Notes under the pieces: model-generated | Seen by the model: the letters and a program-made list of their open reading frames with translations, nothing else | Told to the model about the DNA's origin: nothing | Database searches by the model: none | In this document: in pieces, positions 1 through 7,019 of the stretch | Layout: the number at the start of each line of letters is the position of its first letter | How positions within the stretch are numbered: the stretch's first letter is position 1 | Translations under genes and position numbers: made by a program | Assembly: GCF_017309385.1 (NCBI RefSeq) | Contig: NZ_JAFJMJ010000003.1 | Location: 682,001-746,000 of the forward strand | Direction: 5' to 3' | Length of the DNA stretch: 64,000 bases | From: Amycolatopsis sp. 195334CR | GTDB lineage: Bacteria; Actinomycetota; Actinomycetes; Mycobacteriales; Pseudonocardiaceae

Positions 1-260
1 CTGACCTCACCATAAAACCTTCGATGAAGGACCTCGTCGTACCAGCACTGCATACTGAAAAAGGTTCCGTGGTACACCTTGGCTCGCACCCCGTTGTCCA
101 AGTCCACGATCACGTACTTTCCTTCTCCGCCGGCGTCGATCCACGATGCGGTGCCGTATGCGGAAAAAGCAGGGCTGATCAGCATCAACGACGCCGCCAG
201 CGAGGTCGCCACGACCGCTGCCACTCGCGCGGCAAAGCGCTTCCGATTGTTTCCCGACAC
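1..260 (-). CDS. Small secreted protein, 3' part cut off by window edge
   Basis: A reading frame starts at GTG 260, with AAGGA about 11 bases upstream, and stays open to the window edge (86 codons seen). The N-terminus is a clear Sec signal: basic residues (RKRFAARVAA), then a hydrophobic stretch ending SLMLISPAFS-A, so cleavage near residue 35 is likely. The mature part begins AYGTASWIDAGGEGKY and contains VIVDLDNGVRAKVYHG and one Cys (MQCWYDE). I do not recognise the family. The size and beta-rich composition suggest a small exported domain. The end is outside the window, so length and function stay open. Confidence 0.7.
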   Translation of the reverse strand, partial: MSGNNRKRFAARVAAVVATSLAASLMLISPAFSAYGTASWIDAGGEGKYVIVDLDNGVRAKVYHGTFFSMQCWYDEVLHRRFYGEV

Positions 261-400
261 GATTTACCTGCTTCCTTGCCTGTTTCTCACCACCAGGTTC
301 ACCCGCTCGATCGTCAGCCTGGGGCAACGATGATGACAAGGGGCCGGCCGGCGTTCATGCCCGTTCGGGTGGAGTCCCGTACGAACTCGCACGCCCGGAA

Positions 401-1225
401 TCAGGCATCCTTTGCAGACACTCGCCCGCCCGGACCACCTGACGCGGCACCGTTTTCCGCGGCGCGGCGGGTGAGCACCAGCGGCGCGTCCTCGGTGATG
501 GCGACGGTGTGCTCCGAGTGGGCCGTGCGCGAGCCGTCGGCTGAGCGGATGGTCCAGCCGTCGGGGTCGTAGACCACCCGGTCGGTCGTCCGCGCGAACC
601 ACGGTTCGAGCGCGAGCGTCAGCCCCGGCTTGAGCTTCAGGCCGCGCCCCGGGTTGCCCTTGTTCGGCACGTGCAGGTCCTCGTGCATGGTGCGCCCGAT
701 GCCGTGCCCGCCGAACTCGGTGTTCACCGGGTAGCCGTACTCGCGCGCCACCGCCCAGATGGCCGCCGAGATGTCGCCGAGCCGGTTGCCGGGGCGCGCC
801 ACCTCGATCGCCGCCTCCAGTGCCTCCTCGGTGGCGCGGATGATCCGCAGGTCCTCCTCGGCGGCCGTGCCGACGATGACCGTGCGCGCCGAGTCCGCCA
901 CCCAGCCGTCCACGCTGACCGCGAGGTCGGCGCTGAGCACGTCCCCGTCCCGCAGCACGTAGTCGTGGGGCAGGCCGTGCAGCACGGCGTCGTTGACGGA
1001 CAGGCAGATGACGTTGCGGAACGGGCCGCGCCCGAAGGACGGCGAGTAGTCCCAGTAGCACGACTCCGCCCCGCGCCGCTCGATCATGCCGCGCACGTGG
1101 TGCTCCAGGTCCAGCAGGTTGACCCCCACGTCGGCGAGCTCACCGACCTCGGTGAGCACCTCGGCGACGAACCGCCCGGCCACGTGCATGCGCTCGATCT
1201 CCGCGGGCGTCTTCAACTCGATCAC
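401..1225 (-). CDS. map: Type I methionine aminopeptidase
   Basis: Cytosolic two-metal enzyme that removes the initiator Met from new proteins. It is full length (274 residues) and all metal ligands are visible in order: His in VLHGLPHD, Asp in LSADLAVSVDG and VADSARTV, His in GGHGIGRTMHE, Glu in LALEPW and Glu in HSEHTVAIT. The start is GTG 1225, chosen because AGGAG lies 7 bases upstream (1233-1237). The C-terminal tail of about 20 residues is Gly/Ala-rich and not part of the usual domain. Actinomycetes commonly carry more than one map. This copy is alone and sits behind two palindromes (1246-1291), which suggests a regulated paralogue rather than the housekeeping copy (inference). Confidence 0.95.
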   Translation of the reverse strand: MIELKTPAEIERMHVAGRFVAEVLTEVGELADVGVNLLDLEHHVRGMIERRGAESCYWDYSPSFGRGPFRNVICLSVNDAVLHGLPHDYVLRDGDVLSADLAVSVDGWVADSARTVIVGTAAEEDLRIIRATEEALEAAIEVARPGNRLGDISAAIWAVAREYGYPVNTEFGGHGIGRTMHEDLHVPNKGNPGRGLKLKPGLTLALEPWFARTTDRVVYDPDGWTIRSADGSRTAHSEHTVAITEDAPLVLTRRAAENGAASGGPGGRVSAKDA

Positions 1226-1245
1226 CAGAAAGCTCCTGGGTGGTT

Positions 1246-1291
1246 GGTATAGTTATACCGGCACCCTAGCACCGAACGGTATAGTAATACC
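1246..1291. promoter_or_regulatory. Two TATA-rich palindromes bracketing the map promoter
   Basis: GGTATA-GT-TATACC (1246-1259) is a perfect palindrome. GGTAT-AGTA-ATACC (1278-1291) is a near copy. Their centres are 32 bp apart, three helical turns, so two dimers would bind the same DNA face. A candidate -10 for map (TAGGGT on the minus strand, 1263-1268) lies between them, so occupancy would block the promoter on both sides. No regulator gene is adjacent. The sites also follow directly the 3' end of the sigma factor gene. Confidence 0.6.
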
Positions 1292-1293
1292 AG

Positions 1294-2187
1294 TCACCGG
1301 CTCACCGCCGTCTCCCGGTCCACTCGCGACAGCTTCTCGGGATTGCGCACGTGGTAGGCACCGGCGACGCGGCCGTGTTCCAGGTGCATCGCCAGCACGC
1401 CGTCGACCTCGCCGTTGATCCGGACGAGCAACCCCGGCCCGCCGTTGATCTGCACCGGCTCGACCGAGCGCGCGGCGTCGCGCCGCCACCAGCCGGTGGC
1501 CAGCAACGCGGCCACGTTGTCCGCGCCCACCACGGGCCGGAGCAGGGCGTGCTTCACTCCCCCGCCGTCGCTCAGCGCGACCACGTCCGGCGCGAGGAGG
1601 TCGAGCAGTTCCCGCAGGTCGCCGGTTTCCACAGCCCGTTGGAACGCCTGGAGCGCGGCCCGGGTCTCGGCCGGGGACGCGGTGCCGCGGGGTCGGCGCG
1701 CGGCCACGTGCGCCCGCGCCCGGTGCGCGATCTGGCGCACCGCGGCCTGGCTCTTGCCGACGGCTTCGGCGATCTCCTCGTACTCCACGTCGAACACCTC
1801 GCGCAGCACGAAAACCGCGCGCTCGGTCGGCGCCAGCGTTTCCAGCACCAGCAACATCGCCATCGAGACGCTGTCGGCCAGTTCGACGTCCTCGGCCACA
1901 TCGGGCGCGGTCAGCAGCGGTTCGGGCAACCACGGCCCGACGTAGGACTCCTTGCGCCTGCCCAGTGCGCGCAGCCGGTCCAGTGACAGGCGGGTGACGA
2001 TCCGCACCAGGTAGGCGCGTTCGTCCCGCACGGTGCCCGCGTCGACACCCACCCAGCGCAGCCAGGTCTCCTGCAGCACGTCCTCGGCGTCGGCGGCCAG
2101 CCCGAGCATCTCGTAGGCGACGGTGAACAGCAGGTTGCGGTGGGTGACGAACGCCTCGGTGGCGGCGTCCGCGATGGGTTCGCTCAT
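1294..2187 (-). CDS. ECF41-family (SigJ-like) RNA polymerase sigma factor with SnoaL-like C-terminal domain
   Basis: Extracytoplasmic-function sigma factor of about 297 residues. Region 2 (AEDVLQETWLRW, about 38-50) and region 4 with its helix-turn-helix (EEIAEAVGKSQAAVRQIAHR, about 140-160) are followed by a C-terminal SnoaL-like domain (about 175-290) carrying the ECF41 signature DGGG-K and the linker motif WLPEP. In this family the C-terminal extension replaces a separate anti-sigma factor and tunes activity. A GTG at 2193 is in frame, but the ATG at 2187 fits better because a perfect ECF41 promoter (2196-2222) places the transcript start at or next to it, giving a leaderless mRNA. It is divergent from the COE-type target genes at 2311-3546, the standard ECF41 arrangement, and both promoters match, so it is very likely autoregulated. 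Confidence 0.93.
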   Translation of the reverse strand: MSEPIADAATEAFVTHRNLLFTVAYEMLGLAADAEDVLQETWLRWVGVDAGTVRDERAYLVRIVTRLSLDRLRALGRRKESYVGPWLPEPLLTAPDVAEDVELADSVSMAMLLVLETLAPTERAVFVLREVFDVEYEEIAEAVGKSQAAVRQIAHRARAHVAARRPRGTASPAETRAALQAFQRAVETGDLRELLDLLAPDVVALSDGGGVKHALLRPVVGADNVAALLATGWWRRDAARSVEPVQINGGPGLLVRINGEVDGVLAMHLEHGRVAGAYHVRNPEKLSRVDRETAVSR

Positions 2188-2195
2188 ACGCACTT

Positions 2196-2222
2196 GACGC
2201 CGGCCCCCGCCGGTTTGTGACA
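2196..2222 (-). promoter_or_regulatory. ECF41-type promoter for the sigma gene
   Basis: On the minus strand TGTCACA (2216-2222) is followed by exactly 16 bases and CGTC (2196-2199). This is the known ECF41 consensus (TGTCACA, N16, CGTC). Eight bases separate the -10 from the ATG at 2187, so the transcript probably begins at the start codon or within a base or two of it. Confidence 0.8.
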
Positions 2223-2246
2223 GCCGATCTCGTCACAGCTCCGCGT

Positions 2247-2273
2247 TGTCACAGGGGTCCGGGGGCGAGCGTC
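2247..2273 (+). promoter_or_regulatory. ECF41-type promoter for the CMD-like/NmrA operon
   Basis: TGTCACA (2247-2253), 16 bases, CGTC (2270-2273): identical in both elements and in spacing to the divergent promoter on the other strand. The expected transcript start is near 2280, leaving a leader of about 30 bases with AAGGAA ahead of ATG 2311. A third, partial copy of the -35 (CGTCACA at 2231) has no matching -10. Confidence 0.85.
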
Positions 2274-2310
2274 TGGTGTTCGCAAGCGTCAACCCACGGA
2301 AGGAAAACCC

Positions 2311-2793
2311 ATGCAGGAACTCCGTTCGCGCATGCCCAACCCGCTCCAGTTCATCCCCGAACTGGCCGAGGTCAGCATGGGCCTGCACAAGATCATCGGC
2401 GACAGCCCGATCCCGTCGTCGACCATCACCCTGATGCAACTCCGCGCCGGTCAACTGCTCGGCAGCACGTACTTCGCCGTCCGCGACGCGGCAACCCTCC
2501 GCCAGGCCGGGGAGAGCGAGGACCGCATCACCGCGGTGGCGACCTGGCGGACCGCGTCCTGCTTCACCGACGCCGAACGGATCGCGCTCGAACTCCTGGA
2601 GGCCGTGCTCACCCCGAACCCGTTCGGCGAGCGCGTCCCGGATGCGTTGTACGCCAAGGCATCCCTGCACTACGACGACCGGGAGCTGTGGTCGCTCGTC
2701 GCGGTGATCGCCTACATCGGCTTCTTCACCCCGGCCGCGCTCATCGCCAAACCGATCCCGGGCCGGGTGCCCGGCGAGAACTACACCGACTAG
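2311..2793 (+). CDS. Carboxymuconolactone-decarboxylase/AhpD-like protein lacking the CxxC
   Basis: 160 residues with the all-helical AhpD-like fold of the proteins that usually accompany ECF41 sigma factors. The C-terminal half (ERIALELLEAVL) is normal. The redox centre is not: at the position where relatives read NGCxxCVDMH, this protein reads LGSTYFAVRD (about residues 50-59), so both cysteines and the following histidine are gone. A thiol peroxidase or disulfide mechanism is therefore impossible as drawn. It may bind a ligand or act through other residues. First gene of the operon driven by the ECF41 promoter at 2247-2273, followed by the reductase after 12 bases. Confidence 0.85.
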   Translation: MQELRSRMPNPLQFIPELAEVSMGLHKIIGDSPIPSSTITLMQLRAGQLLGSTYFAVRDAATLRQAGESEDRITAVATWRTASCFTDAERIALELLEAVLTPNPFGERVPDALYAKASLHYDDRELWSLVAVIAYIGFFTPAALIAKPIPGRVPGENYTD

Positions 2794-2805
2794 GAGGCGT
2801 GGGAA

Positions 2806-3546
2806 GTGAACAAGTTCGCAGTGGCCGGCGCGACCGGGCGGCTGGGCCGCCACGTCGTCGACGTCCTCACCGAACGGGGGCACGAAGTGGTGCCGATGTC
2901 CCGCGCCACCGGCGTGGACGTGATCACCGGTGAGGGCCTGGCCGAAGCCCTCACCGGCGTCGAGGTCATCATCGACGTCGCGTCGTGGCACGCCTCCGAA
3001 GAAGGGGCGGCGGCGGAGTTCTTCCGCACCGCCGCCCGCAACCTCCACGAGGCCGGGCGACAGGCGGGAGCCAGGCGGATCGTCGCCGCCTCCATCATCG
3101 GCACGGACAAGGCCACCACCGGTTTTGTCGCCGCGCAGCAGGTGCACGAGAAAGCCGTCTTCTCCGGTCCTTTGCCCGCCCGGGTGGTGCGGGCCGCGCA
3201 GTTCCACGAGTTCGTCGGGCAACTGCTGGACTGGCAACAGGGCGACGTGGCCTACGTGCCGAGCCTGCCCACCCAGCTCGTGGCCGCGCGCACCGTGGCC
3301 GAAGAACTGGTCGACCAGGCCACCGACGACGAGCCGTGGTCCGGGCCGATCCCCGAGATCGCCGGGCCGCGCACGGAGATCATGGCCGAAGCGGCCCGGC
3401 TGCTCGGGGCGCGGCGCAACATCGAGGTGGTCGGCATCGACAACGTGCCCGACGGGGAACTCGCCGCCAGTGGGGCCTTCCTGCCCGGCCCGCACGCCAA
3501 GCTGGCCGGCCCCACCTTCCGGGAGTGGCTCGACGCCCAACCCTGA
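2806..3546 (+). CDS. NmrA-like NAD(P)H-binding protein (atypical SDR)
   Basis: 246 residues. A Rossmann N-terminus AVAGATGRLGRHVVDVL gives the GxxGxxG dinucleotide loop at residues 7-13. There is no classical YxxxK catalytic pair, as usual for NmrA/HSCARG-type atypical SDRs that act as redox sensors or quinone/aldehyde reductases. The start is GTG 2806, fixed by AGGAGG at 2792-2797. Second gene of the ECF41 target operon. The sigma factor, CMD-like and NAD(P)H-binding triad is the textbook ECF41 context and points to a response to oxidative or electrophile stress, although no substrate can be read from sequence. Confidence 0.87.
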   Translation: MNKFAVAGATGRLGRHVVDVLTERGHEVVPMSRATGVDVITGEGLAEALTGVEVIIDVASWHASEEGAAAEFFRTAARNLHEAGRQAGARRIVAASIIGTDKATTGFVAAQQVHEKAVFSGPLPARVVRAAQFHEFVGQLLDWQQGDVAYVPSLPTQLVAARTVAEELVDQATDDEPWSGPIPEIAGPRTEIMAEAARLLGARRNIEVVGIDNVPDGELAASGAFLPGPHAKLAGPTFREWLDAQP

Positions 3547-3555
3547 TCGGGCGGT

Positions 3556-4752
3556 TCAGGCGCGCTGCACCTCGGCGATCGGCTCGGGCAGGGTGAGCGC
3601 GGTGTGGGCCGGTCGCCCGGATTCCGGCGGCATGGTGGTGAGGCCGCGAAGCCTGCTGTTGCGCTTCGCGAGCGCTTCGGCGGTGACCGGGAAGAGCGCG
3701 GCCTCCCCCACGCCGACCTGCGCCTGGTTCAGTTCGACGAAGCCGCGGGTTTCGCTTTCGTAGGCAGCGAAAGCGGCGGTGTGGTCGCGTTCGGTGGCCA
3801 GTGACCGGGCGAGCATGTAGGCGCCGACGAGGGCGATGCTGGAGCCCTGCCCGGTCAGGAACGACGGGGCGTAGGCCGCGTCACCGACGAGGGCGACCCG
3901 GCCGCTGGACCACCGCGGCAGGTGGATCTGGCTGACCGTGTCGAAGAACAGGTCGCCGGCCTCGTGCATGGCGGCGACCATCGCCGGGATTTCCCAGGCG
4001 TCGTCGGCAAAGGCGGCGGCGACGAGAGCACGTTGCGCCTGGGGGTCGCGGAAGGCGTCGTAGGGCGGTTCGGGGCGGGCGACGACGAGGAACCCGTGCA
4101 CGTCGTCGCTCCCCTTGACCGCGTAGAGCGCCGCGCCCCGGCCCGGCGAACTCCAGAGCACACCTTCCTGCGCGAGGCCGAATTCGTTGGGCATGGTGAA
4201 CCCGGCGAAGCAGTATCCGAGATAGCGGTGGTATTGCCGCTCGGGTCCGAAAACGAGTTCCCTGGTGCGTGAGTGCAGGCCGTCGGCACCCAGCACCAGA
4301 TCGAATTCACGCCGCACGCCGCTGCGGAAAGTGACTTCGACGCCGCTTTTGTGTTCGGCGAGCGCGTCGATGGAATCGTTGAAAACGTACTCCACGTCGT
4401 CGCGGGTGATCCCGTAGAGGATTTCCGCCAGATCCCCGCGTCGCACCTCGACGTCGCTTCCGTCGACCCCGCCGACGACGGTCTGCGGGTGCACGGACGC
4501 CACCTCGCCGCCCTCGGCGTCGAGAAAGGTCAGCCGCTGCGAATCGATGTGCGCTTCCCTGAGCTGCGGCAGAATGCCCATCCGGCGAACGACTTCCAAC
4601 GCCGTGCCGCGCACGTCGATCGGATACCCGCCACCCCGCAACGCGGCGGCTTTCTCCACCACCGTCACCTCGAAGCCGTACCGCCGCAGCCAGAACGCGA
4701 CCGCCGGACCGGCGATGCTCGCCCCGGAGACCAGAACCGTACCCTTGTTCAT
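3556..4752 (-). CDS. FAD-dependent aromatic-type monooxygenase
   Basis: About 398 residues, class A flavoprotein monooxygenase. The FAD loop is VSGASIAGPAVAFWL (about 8-22), the DG motif GADGLHSRTREL is near 155, and the GD motif GRVALVGDAAYAPSFLTGQG is near 283, followed by a helix (SSIALVGAYML). Such enzymes hydroxylate phenols or inactivate antibiotics (TetX, Rox types). ATG 4752 is preferred over the upstream in-frame TTG because GAGGAG lies 9-10 bases before it. It follows the exporter gene by 5 bases, so the two are one unit. Monooxygenase plus drug exporter under a TetR suggests a detoxification cassette (inference). Confidence 0.9.
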   Translation of the reverse strand: MNKGTVLVSGASIAGPAVAFWLRRYGFEVTVVEKAAALRGGGYPIDVRGTALEVVRRMGILPQLREAHIDSQRLTFLDAEGGEVASVHPQTVVGGVDGSDVEVRRGDLAEILYGITRDDVEYVFNDSIDALAEHKSGVEVTFRSGVRREFDLVLGADGLHSRTRELVFGPERQYHRYLGYCFAGFTMPNEFGLAQEGVLWSSPGRGAALYAVKGSDDVHGFLVVARPEPPYDAFRDPQAQRALVAAAFADDAWEIPAMVAAMHEAGDLFFDTVSQIHLPRWSSGRVALVGDAAYAPSFLTGQGSSIALVGAYMLARSLATERDHTAAFAAYESETRGFVELNQAQVGVGEAALFPVTAEALAKRNSRLRGLTTMPPESGRPAHTALTLPEPIAEVQRA

Positions 4753-4757
4753 TTTCC

Positions 4758-6185
4758 TCAACTCCTCGAAGAGACTTGACTGGCGCGGGTCTTCCGCACC
4801 AGCGGGAAAACCAGGACCGCGGCGAGCACGAACGCCACGGAAGCGATGGTGATGTAGGTGAACACGCCCATTCCGGAATTCACCGGTTCACCACCGGCGA
4901 GCACGGTGGTCGACTTGAGCACCGCGGCGCCGACGAAGTTCAGCACCACCGACCCGATCGCGACCACCACCATGACCAGGCTGGACACGATGCCCTGCCG
5001 TTCGGCGGGCGCCAGGCTGCCCGCCAGGTTGAAGCCGGAGGTTCCGAGCACGCCCACGGTGAAACCCAGCAGGAAGGCGAAGAACACCGCGGCGGGAAAC
5101 TGGGAGACCCCGAGGAACATGCCGAGGGTGCCGACCGTGCCGAGCACGATCCCGCCGGCCAGCGTCGCGGCCGGACCGATGCGGGTGGCGACCACGCCGG
5201 ACACCGGGCCGCCGAGCATCACGCCGATCCCCGGTGCGGCCAGCAACACCGCCAGCGCGCCCTGCCCGGCCAGTCCGTACCCGAGCCCCTGGCCCGCCGG
5301 GACGTCGCTGACCAGCGGGATGAGCTGGAGCATGCTCTGGTACGAACCGGTGCTGAGCACCAGGACGAGCAGCGTGAGCACCAGTGGCGTGCCGAGGTTC
5401 CGGACGTCGATCAGCGAATCGGGCTTCCGGCTCGACACCAGGAACCACCGCGCGAACGCCGTGACACCACCGGCTAGGAGGAGCAGCGGGACGACGGTGA
5501 ACCAGCCGAACTCCGCGCCGAGGCTGACGTAGCTGAGCACCCCGGCGAGCCCGCCGCCGAGGAGGAGCGCGCCGCCGACGTCGATCCGGCCCGGGGTGGT
5601 GATCCGGGATTCGGGCACGATCCGGTGCACGCAGACCGCCATCGCGACGGCGACCACGGCCGAGATCAGGAACAGGATCTGGAAACCGAAATCGGCGGCC
5701 AGCTTCTCGGTGAGGAAACGGGAACCGATGTTGAGCACGGCGGACCCGGAGGTCACGATGCCCACCACGACCATGGCGATCCGGGGTGCGCAGACCTCGC
5801 GGACGATGGCCACGGAGAGGAACAGGGCGGCGACGGCCGCGCCCTGCACCAGGCGCCCCGGCACGAAGACCCAGAGGTTCGGGGCCACCGCGCAGAGCAG
5901 CGCGCCGGCGCAGCTGATCAGCAGGGTCAGCACGAGCACCTTGCGCTTGCCGTGGACGTCGGCGCTCTTGCCGAGCAGCGGCGCCCACATCACCCCGGCG
6001 AGCATCGCGCTGGCGTTGAGCCAGGCCGCCTGATCGGTGCCGAAGTGGTCGAGCATTTCCGGGAGGACGAGCAGCGGCGCGGTGATCGCCGTGTCGACCA
6101 TGAAGTTGACCAGGACCAGAACGGCCACCAGCCCGATGAGCCGTCCGTTCCAGCTGGTGTGCGCGCCGGTCGTGGGCGGTCGCAT
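4758..6185 (-). CDS. MFS drug exporter, DHA2-like
   Basis: 475 residues with about 14 hydrophobic segments. The first begins LIGLVAVLVLVNFMVD. The loop after TM2-3 carries GKSADVHGKRKVLV, the MFS motif A, and PGRLVQG is the motif B region. Proton-driven multidrug efflux is the family role. The start is ATG 6185 with AGGAG upstream. It is the first gene of the exporter-monooxygenase unit and is divergent from the TetR gene over a 26-bp inverted repeat (6237-6262), the expected repressor site. Confidence 0.92.
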   Translation of the reverse strand: MRPPTTGAHTSWNGRLIGLVAVLVLVNFMVDTAITAPLLVLPEMLDHFGTDQAAWLNASAMLAGVMWAPLLGKSADVHGKRKVLVLTLLISCAGALLCAVAPNLWVFVPGRLVQGAAVAALFLSVAIVREVCAPRIAMVVVGIVTSGSAVLNIGSRFLTEKLAADFGFQILFLISAVVAVAMAVCVHRIVPESRITTPGRIDVGGALLLGGGLAGVLSYVSLGAEFGWFTVVPLLLLAGGVTAFARWFLVSSRKPDSLIDVRNLGTPLVLTLLVLVLSTGSYQSMLQLIPLVSDVPAGQGLGYGLAGQGALAVLLAAPGIGVMLGGPVSGVVATRIGPAATLAGGIVLGTVGTLGMFLGVSQFPAAVFFAFLLGFTVGVLGTSGFNLAGSLAPAERQGIVSSLVMVVVAIGSVVLNFVGAAVLKSTTVLAGGEPVNSGMGVFTYITIASVAFVLAAVLVFPLVRKTRASQVSSRS

Positions 6186-6236
6186 GTAGGACTCCTTACG
6201 ACGGGATTCCAGGAAGGCGGCCGGCCGGCTTCGCCA

Positions 6237-6281
6237 AAAACTACACTACACCGTGCAGTTTTTTACGGCTGAGAATACGAT
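6237..6281. promoter_or_regulatory. TetR operator and leaderless promoter
   Basis: AAAACTACAC-TACACC-GTGCAGTTTT (6237-6262) is an inverted repeat with 10-bp arms and one mismatch, lying between the exporter and the regulator. A -10 box TACGAT (6276-6281) ends 6 bases before the TetR start codon, and the operator covers its -35 region, so binding would shut off both directions. Confidence 0.65.
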
Positions 6282-6287
6282 GAGAAG

Positions 6288-6935
6288 ATGGCGACCCCCA
6301 GAGCGACCGCGCGGACCCCGGGCCGTCGGCTGCAGGCCGAGGCCAAGCGGACGGCCATCCTGGACGCGGCCGAGGCACTGTTCGTCTCGGACGGCTACGA
6401 ACTCACCAGCGTGGACGCGATTTCGGCGCGGGCGGGGGTGTCCAAGCGGACGGTCTACGACCACTTCGGCGACAAGCAGACCCTCTTCCGCAGCGTGCTC
6501 GAGCGCACCAACGACGCCGTGGTGACGACCGCGCGGACGGCGATCGACGAAGAACTCGTCGACGGCCGGGACATCCGCGATGCCCTGCTCGGCTTCGCGC
6601 GCCGGGTCACCACGGAGATGTTCCCGGCCTCGGACTACGTGACCTTCCGGCGGCTGAGTTCGCAGGCCCCGGTGGCGCCACGGCTGCCGGAGGCGGTGCG
6701 CGACCAGCCCGAGCGGCTGATGGAGGAGCGGTTCGCGAAGTACGCCGCGGACGGCCAGCTCCAGCTGACCGATGCGCGCCGCGCCATGCAGCACTTCGTC
6801 GCCCTGACCATGCGCCTGGCGCTGGACGTCATCGATGAGGACCTGGACGGCACGGTGGGCCGGGCGCAGATCCTCGACATCCTCGCCGACGGCGTGGACG
6901 TGTTCCTCCGCGCCTACCGCGGGCCGCGGTACTGA
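6288..6935 (+). CDS. TetR/AcrR-family transcriptional regulator
   Basis: 215 residues. The N-terminal TetR helix-turn-helix covers about 18-70 (ILDAAEALFVSDGYELTSVD, then SARAGVSKRTVYDHFGDK). The ligand domain resembles the AefR-like C-terminal domain. Start ATG 6288; there is no good ribosome binding site, but the -10 box is 6 bases away, so the mRNA is probably leaderless. It faces the exporter and monooxygenase genes across the operator at 6237-6262 and most likely represses them until a toxic ligand binds. Confidence 0.92.
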   Translation: MATPRATARTPGRRLQAEAKRTAILDAAEALFVSDGYELTSVDAISARAGVSKRTVYDHFGDKQTLFRSVLERTNDAVVTTARTAIDEELVDGRDIRDALLGFARRVTTEMFPASDYVTFRRLSSQAPVAPRLPEAVRDQPERLMEERFAKYAADGQLQLTDARRAMQHFVALTMRLALDVIDEDLDGTVGRAQILDILADGVDVFLRAYRGPRY

Positions 6936-6950
6936 GCACCGGGTGGGGTA

Positions 6951-6979
6951 TCGACCGCCGGGCGCGCGGTCACTAGGCT
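6951..6979 (+). promoter_or_regulatory. Housekeeping-type promoter for the beta-helix protein
   Basis: TCGACC (6951-6956), 17 bases, TAGGCT (6974-6979), about 40 bases ahead of ATG 7020, with a GGGGG ribosome binding site near 7008. This fits the actinobacterial principal sigma consensus apart from one base in the -35. Confidence 0.5.
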
Positions 6980-7019
6980 CGAAACCCTTGGGGGATCGGA
7001 CTTTTCTGGGGGTTCATCG

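Noticed and set aside
1..572. Plus-strand frames at the left edge
   Set aside because: They are shadows of the minus-strand secreted protein, which has a proper signal peptide and ribosome binding site.
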